In this document: positions 4,859 through 6,255 of the stretch, piece by piece
How the letters are laid out: the number at the start of each line of letters is the position of its first letter
Position numbering within the stretch: the stretch's first letter is position 1
NCBI GenBank assembly: GCA_005878665.1
Contig: VBLR01000049.1
Span: 1-6,255 of the forward strand
DNA from: Methanobacteriota archaeon
GTDB taxonomy: Archaea; Thermoplasmatota; Thermoplasmata; RBG-16-68-12
Length of the DNA: 6,255 bases
Direction: 5' to 3'
Notes under the pieces: model-generated
What the model saw: the letters and a program-made list of their open reading frames with translations, nothing else
Told to the model about the DNA's origin: nothing
Database searches by the model: none
Program-made: the position numbers and the translations under genes

Positions 4859-4868
4859 TCCACGTGGA
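4859..4868. promoter_or_regulatory. 10-bp perfect palindrome TCCACGTGGA, possible regulator site
   Basis: The palindrome lies 40 bp upstream of the secreted-protein start, in the divergent intergenic region. Its size suits a dimeric regulator, but no regulator can be named and a chance occurrence is possible. Confidence 0.3.
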
Positions 4869-4891
4869 TAAGCGGATAGAACCTACAGGGG

Positions 4892-5009
4892 GGATGAGGT
4901 CTGAGACGCCGTTCCTCGAGACCTCTCATCCTGCTCTATGCCCGAGGGAGAAAGGAGTAAGGCGCGAGGAAGAGTCTCGATTCATGAGTAAGATTACTCA
5001 GTCCCTCGG
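4892..5009 (+). other. Block of strong inverted repeats, candidate structured leader RNA
   Basis: Three nested or adjacent structures are visible. (1) GGATGAGGTCT (4892-4902) pairs with AGACCTCTCATCC (4919-4931) with a 2-nt bulge. (2) CCGAGGGA (4942-4949) pairs perfectly with TCCCTCGG (5002-5009), closing a 52-nt interior. (3) Inside that interior lie the hairpins CGAG/CTCG (4965-4979) and TGAGTAA-GA-TTACTCA (4985-5000). The whole lies 120-240 bp upstream of the TTG start at 5133, so it may be part of that gene's leader. It could equally be protein-binding DNA or a separate small RNA. It matches no riboswitch class that I can confirm. The rest of 4820-5132 holds a repeat unit and no convincing gene. 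Confidence 0.4.
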
Positions 5010-5076
5010 ACAAGCAGGCTATTCCTCTCTGAAGCGGGAAATTCGGAATGGAACCCCGTTGGGCAATCTAGGAAAC

Positions 5077-5110
5077 GAGATCGCCACGGCGCTTCGCGCC
5101 TCGCGATGAC
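5077..5110 (+). repeat. REP-like repeat unit in the leader of the bactofilin-like gene
   Basis: The unit runs from GAGATCGCCACGGCGC to GCCTCGCGATGAC. It ends 8 bp before the Shine-Dalgarno site at 5119 and 22 bp before the start codon, unusually close to a translation start. Confidence 0.8.
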
Positions 5111-5118
5111 AAGAGACC

Positions 5119-5126
5119 GAGGAGGT
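5119..5126 (+). promoter_or_regulatory. GAGGAGGT ribosome binding site that decides a TTG start
   Basis: An 8-nt consensus Shine-Dalgarno is followed by 6 nt and TTG at 5133. The first in-frame ATG (5199) lies at the end of the signal peptide and would destroy it, so TTG is the start. Confidence 0.85.
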
Positions 5127-5132
5127 AGCCAC

Positions 5133-6255
5133 TTGTCCGGTCGGAGCATCAGCGCTGCTCTTGCGACTTTTCTCGTCTTGGGGACCGCGTTGCCCGCGAT
5201 GGCGTTCGTGATCCAGCAGGGCCAGACCATCACCATCAGCGACACGCTGCGTGACGACCTGTACGCAACCGGAGAGACGGTGCTGGTCACCGGCAACGTG
5301 GACGGCGACGTGGCGGCTGCCGCGCGCAACATTGCCATTGGCGGCAAAGTCACCGGCGGGGTGCTGGCTGCCGGCCAGGATGTTCGGATCGGCGGCATCA
5401 TCGGGCGAACCGTCCGCGCGGCAGGACAGTCCGTTTCCATCGTCGGCACGATCGGCATCGACGCGATCATCGCGGGAGGGGAAGTCAATATTCCGCAGCA
5501 AGTCCGCATCGGCCGCGACCTGCTCGTGGCCGGACGGGAGATTCACATGGCCGCGGACATCGGCCGGTACGCGCGGGTCGTAGGGGACACCGTGGTCATC
5601 GGCGGCAAGATCGGGAAAGGCCTGCGGGTGGACGCCCGGCGATTGACGATCCTCTCGACGGCCAGGATCGACGGCGATGTCCGCTACTCGGCCATCGTGC
5701 CCATCGACCTGCGCCCCGGCGCGCAGATCACAGGCAAGACCGAACGAGTGCCTCGTCCTCCGCAATCGGAGTACCTGGTCTACGGCATCCCATTCGACGT
5801 CGTTCTCCGGTTCTGGGAGGCCCTTGGGCTCCTGTTGATCGGGCTCGTGGTCGCGACCCTGGCGCCCCGGGGCTCGCGTGAGGTCGCGACGAGCGTGCTG
5901 CGGCGGTTTCCGCTCAGCCTCCTGGCAGGCTTCATCTTGCTGGTCGTCGTTCCGCTGGTCGCGATCGCGCTCTCGATCACAATCATCGGCATTCCCCTGG
6001 CCGTCGCCGTGATGCTCTTGCTTGCGGCGGTTGTCTATCCATCGCAGATGTTCGTGGCCGCGGCTATCGGGAGGGTCCTTCTTGTCCCGTTTGGGCGAAA
6101 GAAAGTTCGCCCTGTCTCGACCCATCTGACGGTCGGTATCGGGACGGTGATTCTGGCCCTGCTGTTTGCGATTCCCTTCGGCTGGCTGGTCCGGCTGGCG
6201 GCGATGGTGCTGGGAGCCGGCGCGCTGGGGCTAACGCTGTGGAGATCGATGGGAG
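5133..6255 (+). CDS. Exported bactofilin-like (polymer-forming) protein with C-terminal membrane domain, 3' end cut
   Basis: 374 codons are visible and the frame is open at the window edge. Residues 1-24 form a signal peptide ending PAMA|F. Residues about 30-205 are a repetitive right-handed beta-solenoid of the polymer-forming/bactofilin type, with short V/I-rich strands separated by Gly-Asn/Asp turns, for example 'VLVTGNVDGDVAAAARNIAI' and 'VRIGGIIGRTVRAAGQSVSI'. A Pro/Arg linker (206-212) follows, then hydrophobic segments at about 229-244, 261-285, 287-312, 332-348 and 350-370, so four or five membrane passes. Classical bactofilins are cytoplasmic scaffolds. Here the solenoid should sit outside the cytoplasmic membrane, tethered by the membrane domain, and a role in envelope organisation is inferred. 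The solenoid-plus-membrane arrangement is known in proteins annotated as polymer-forming cytoskeletal proteins. The start is TTG with GAGGAGGT. No partner gene is in view. Confidence 0.85.
   Translation, partial: MSGRSISAALATFLVLGTALPAMAFVIQQGQTITISDTLRDDLYATGETVLVTGNVDGDVAAAARNIAIGGKVTGGVLAAGQDVRIGGIIGRTVRAAGQSVSIVGTIGIDAIIAGGEVNIPQQVRIGRDLLVAGREIHMAADIGRYARVVGDTVVIGGKIGKGLRVDARRLTILSTARIDGDVRYSAIVPIDLRPGAQITGKTERVPRPPQSEYLVYGIPFDVVLRFWEALGLLLIGLVVATLAPRGSREVATSVLRRFPLSLLAGFILLVVVPLVAIALSITIIGIPLAVAVMLLLAAVVYPSQMFVAAAIGRVLLVPFGRKKVRPVSTHLTVGIGTVILALLFAIPFGWLVRLAAMVLGAGALGLTLWRSMG

Noticed and set aside
4942..5060. T-box riboswitch
   Set aside because: AGTA and a TGGAACC-like string are present, but the antiterminator arms do not pair, a hairpin occupies the place of the specifier loop, and the downstream gene is not tRNA- or amino-acid-related. 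It is left as an unclassified structure.
4864..5109. Possible 81-aa (or 41-aa from 4984) plus-strand peptide
   Set aside because: There is no Shine-Dalgarno near either ATG, the C-terminus is repeat DNA, and the frame runs through strong inverted repeats. No protein-like composition is visible.
5019..6125. Long minus-strand open frame (368 codons) antisense to the bactofilin-like gene
   Set aside because: It is rich in Asp, Arg, His and Gln with no domain or ribosome site. It overlaps a plus-strand gene with a signal peptide, solenoid repeats and membrane segments, so it is a GC-bias shadow.

Overview
The window is a GC-rich stretch of bacterial chromosome with strong Shine-Dalgarno sites, one GTG and one TTG start, and intergenic DNA crowded with short palindromic repeats. 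Nothing fixes the taxon. The mix (a bactofilin-like envelope protein with a signal peptide, a HepT/MNT toxin-antitoxin pair, an RraA-family protein and many GATTGC...GCAATGAC repeats) suits an environmental, deep-branching or metagenome-derived bacterium. I saw no rRNA, tRNA, CRISPR array, transposase or phage gene.

Layout. Positions 1-60 hold repeat copies and 69-101 a perfect hairpin terminator. An unrecognised acidic-tailed protein is on the minus strand (124-636). Positions 637-839 hold repeats and the end of the next minus-strand unit. That unit runs from 2580 down to 840: a winged-helix/nucleotidyltransferase fusion (1918-2580), a HepT-like HEPN toxin joined to it by an ATGA overlap (1574-1921), and, 38 bp further on, an RraA-family protein (840-1535). 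A ribbon-helix-helix protein (2676-2960) is transcribed divergently from the fusion gene. The 95-bp AT-rich gap between them carries GTATCAT half-sites arranged as a direct and an inverted repeat, which I read as a shared operator.

Positions 2961-3232 are repeat-filled and lead into an atypical SDR / NmrA-like NAD(P)-binding protein (3233-4138, plus). It converges on a small secreted protein with a 30-residue internal duplication (4403-4819, minus). The 264 bp between their stops hold five repeat units and a good intrinsic terminator. From 4820 to 5132 there is a divergent intergenic region with several strong inverted repeats that could fold as a structured leader. The last gene (5133 to beyond the window end) encodes an exported beta-solenoid (bactofilin-like) domain followed by a multi-pass membrane domain.

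The one clear system is the toxin-antitoxin locus. The fused DNA-binding domain and the MNT AMPylation domain probably combine autoregulation and toxin neutralisation in one chain. The divergent RHH protein has no toxin partner in view and may share the control region. The remaining genes show no evident functional link to it.
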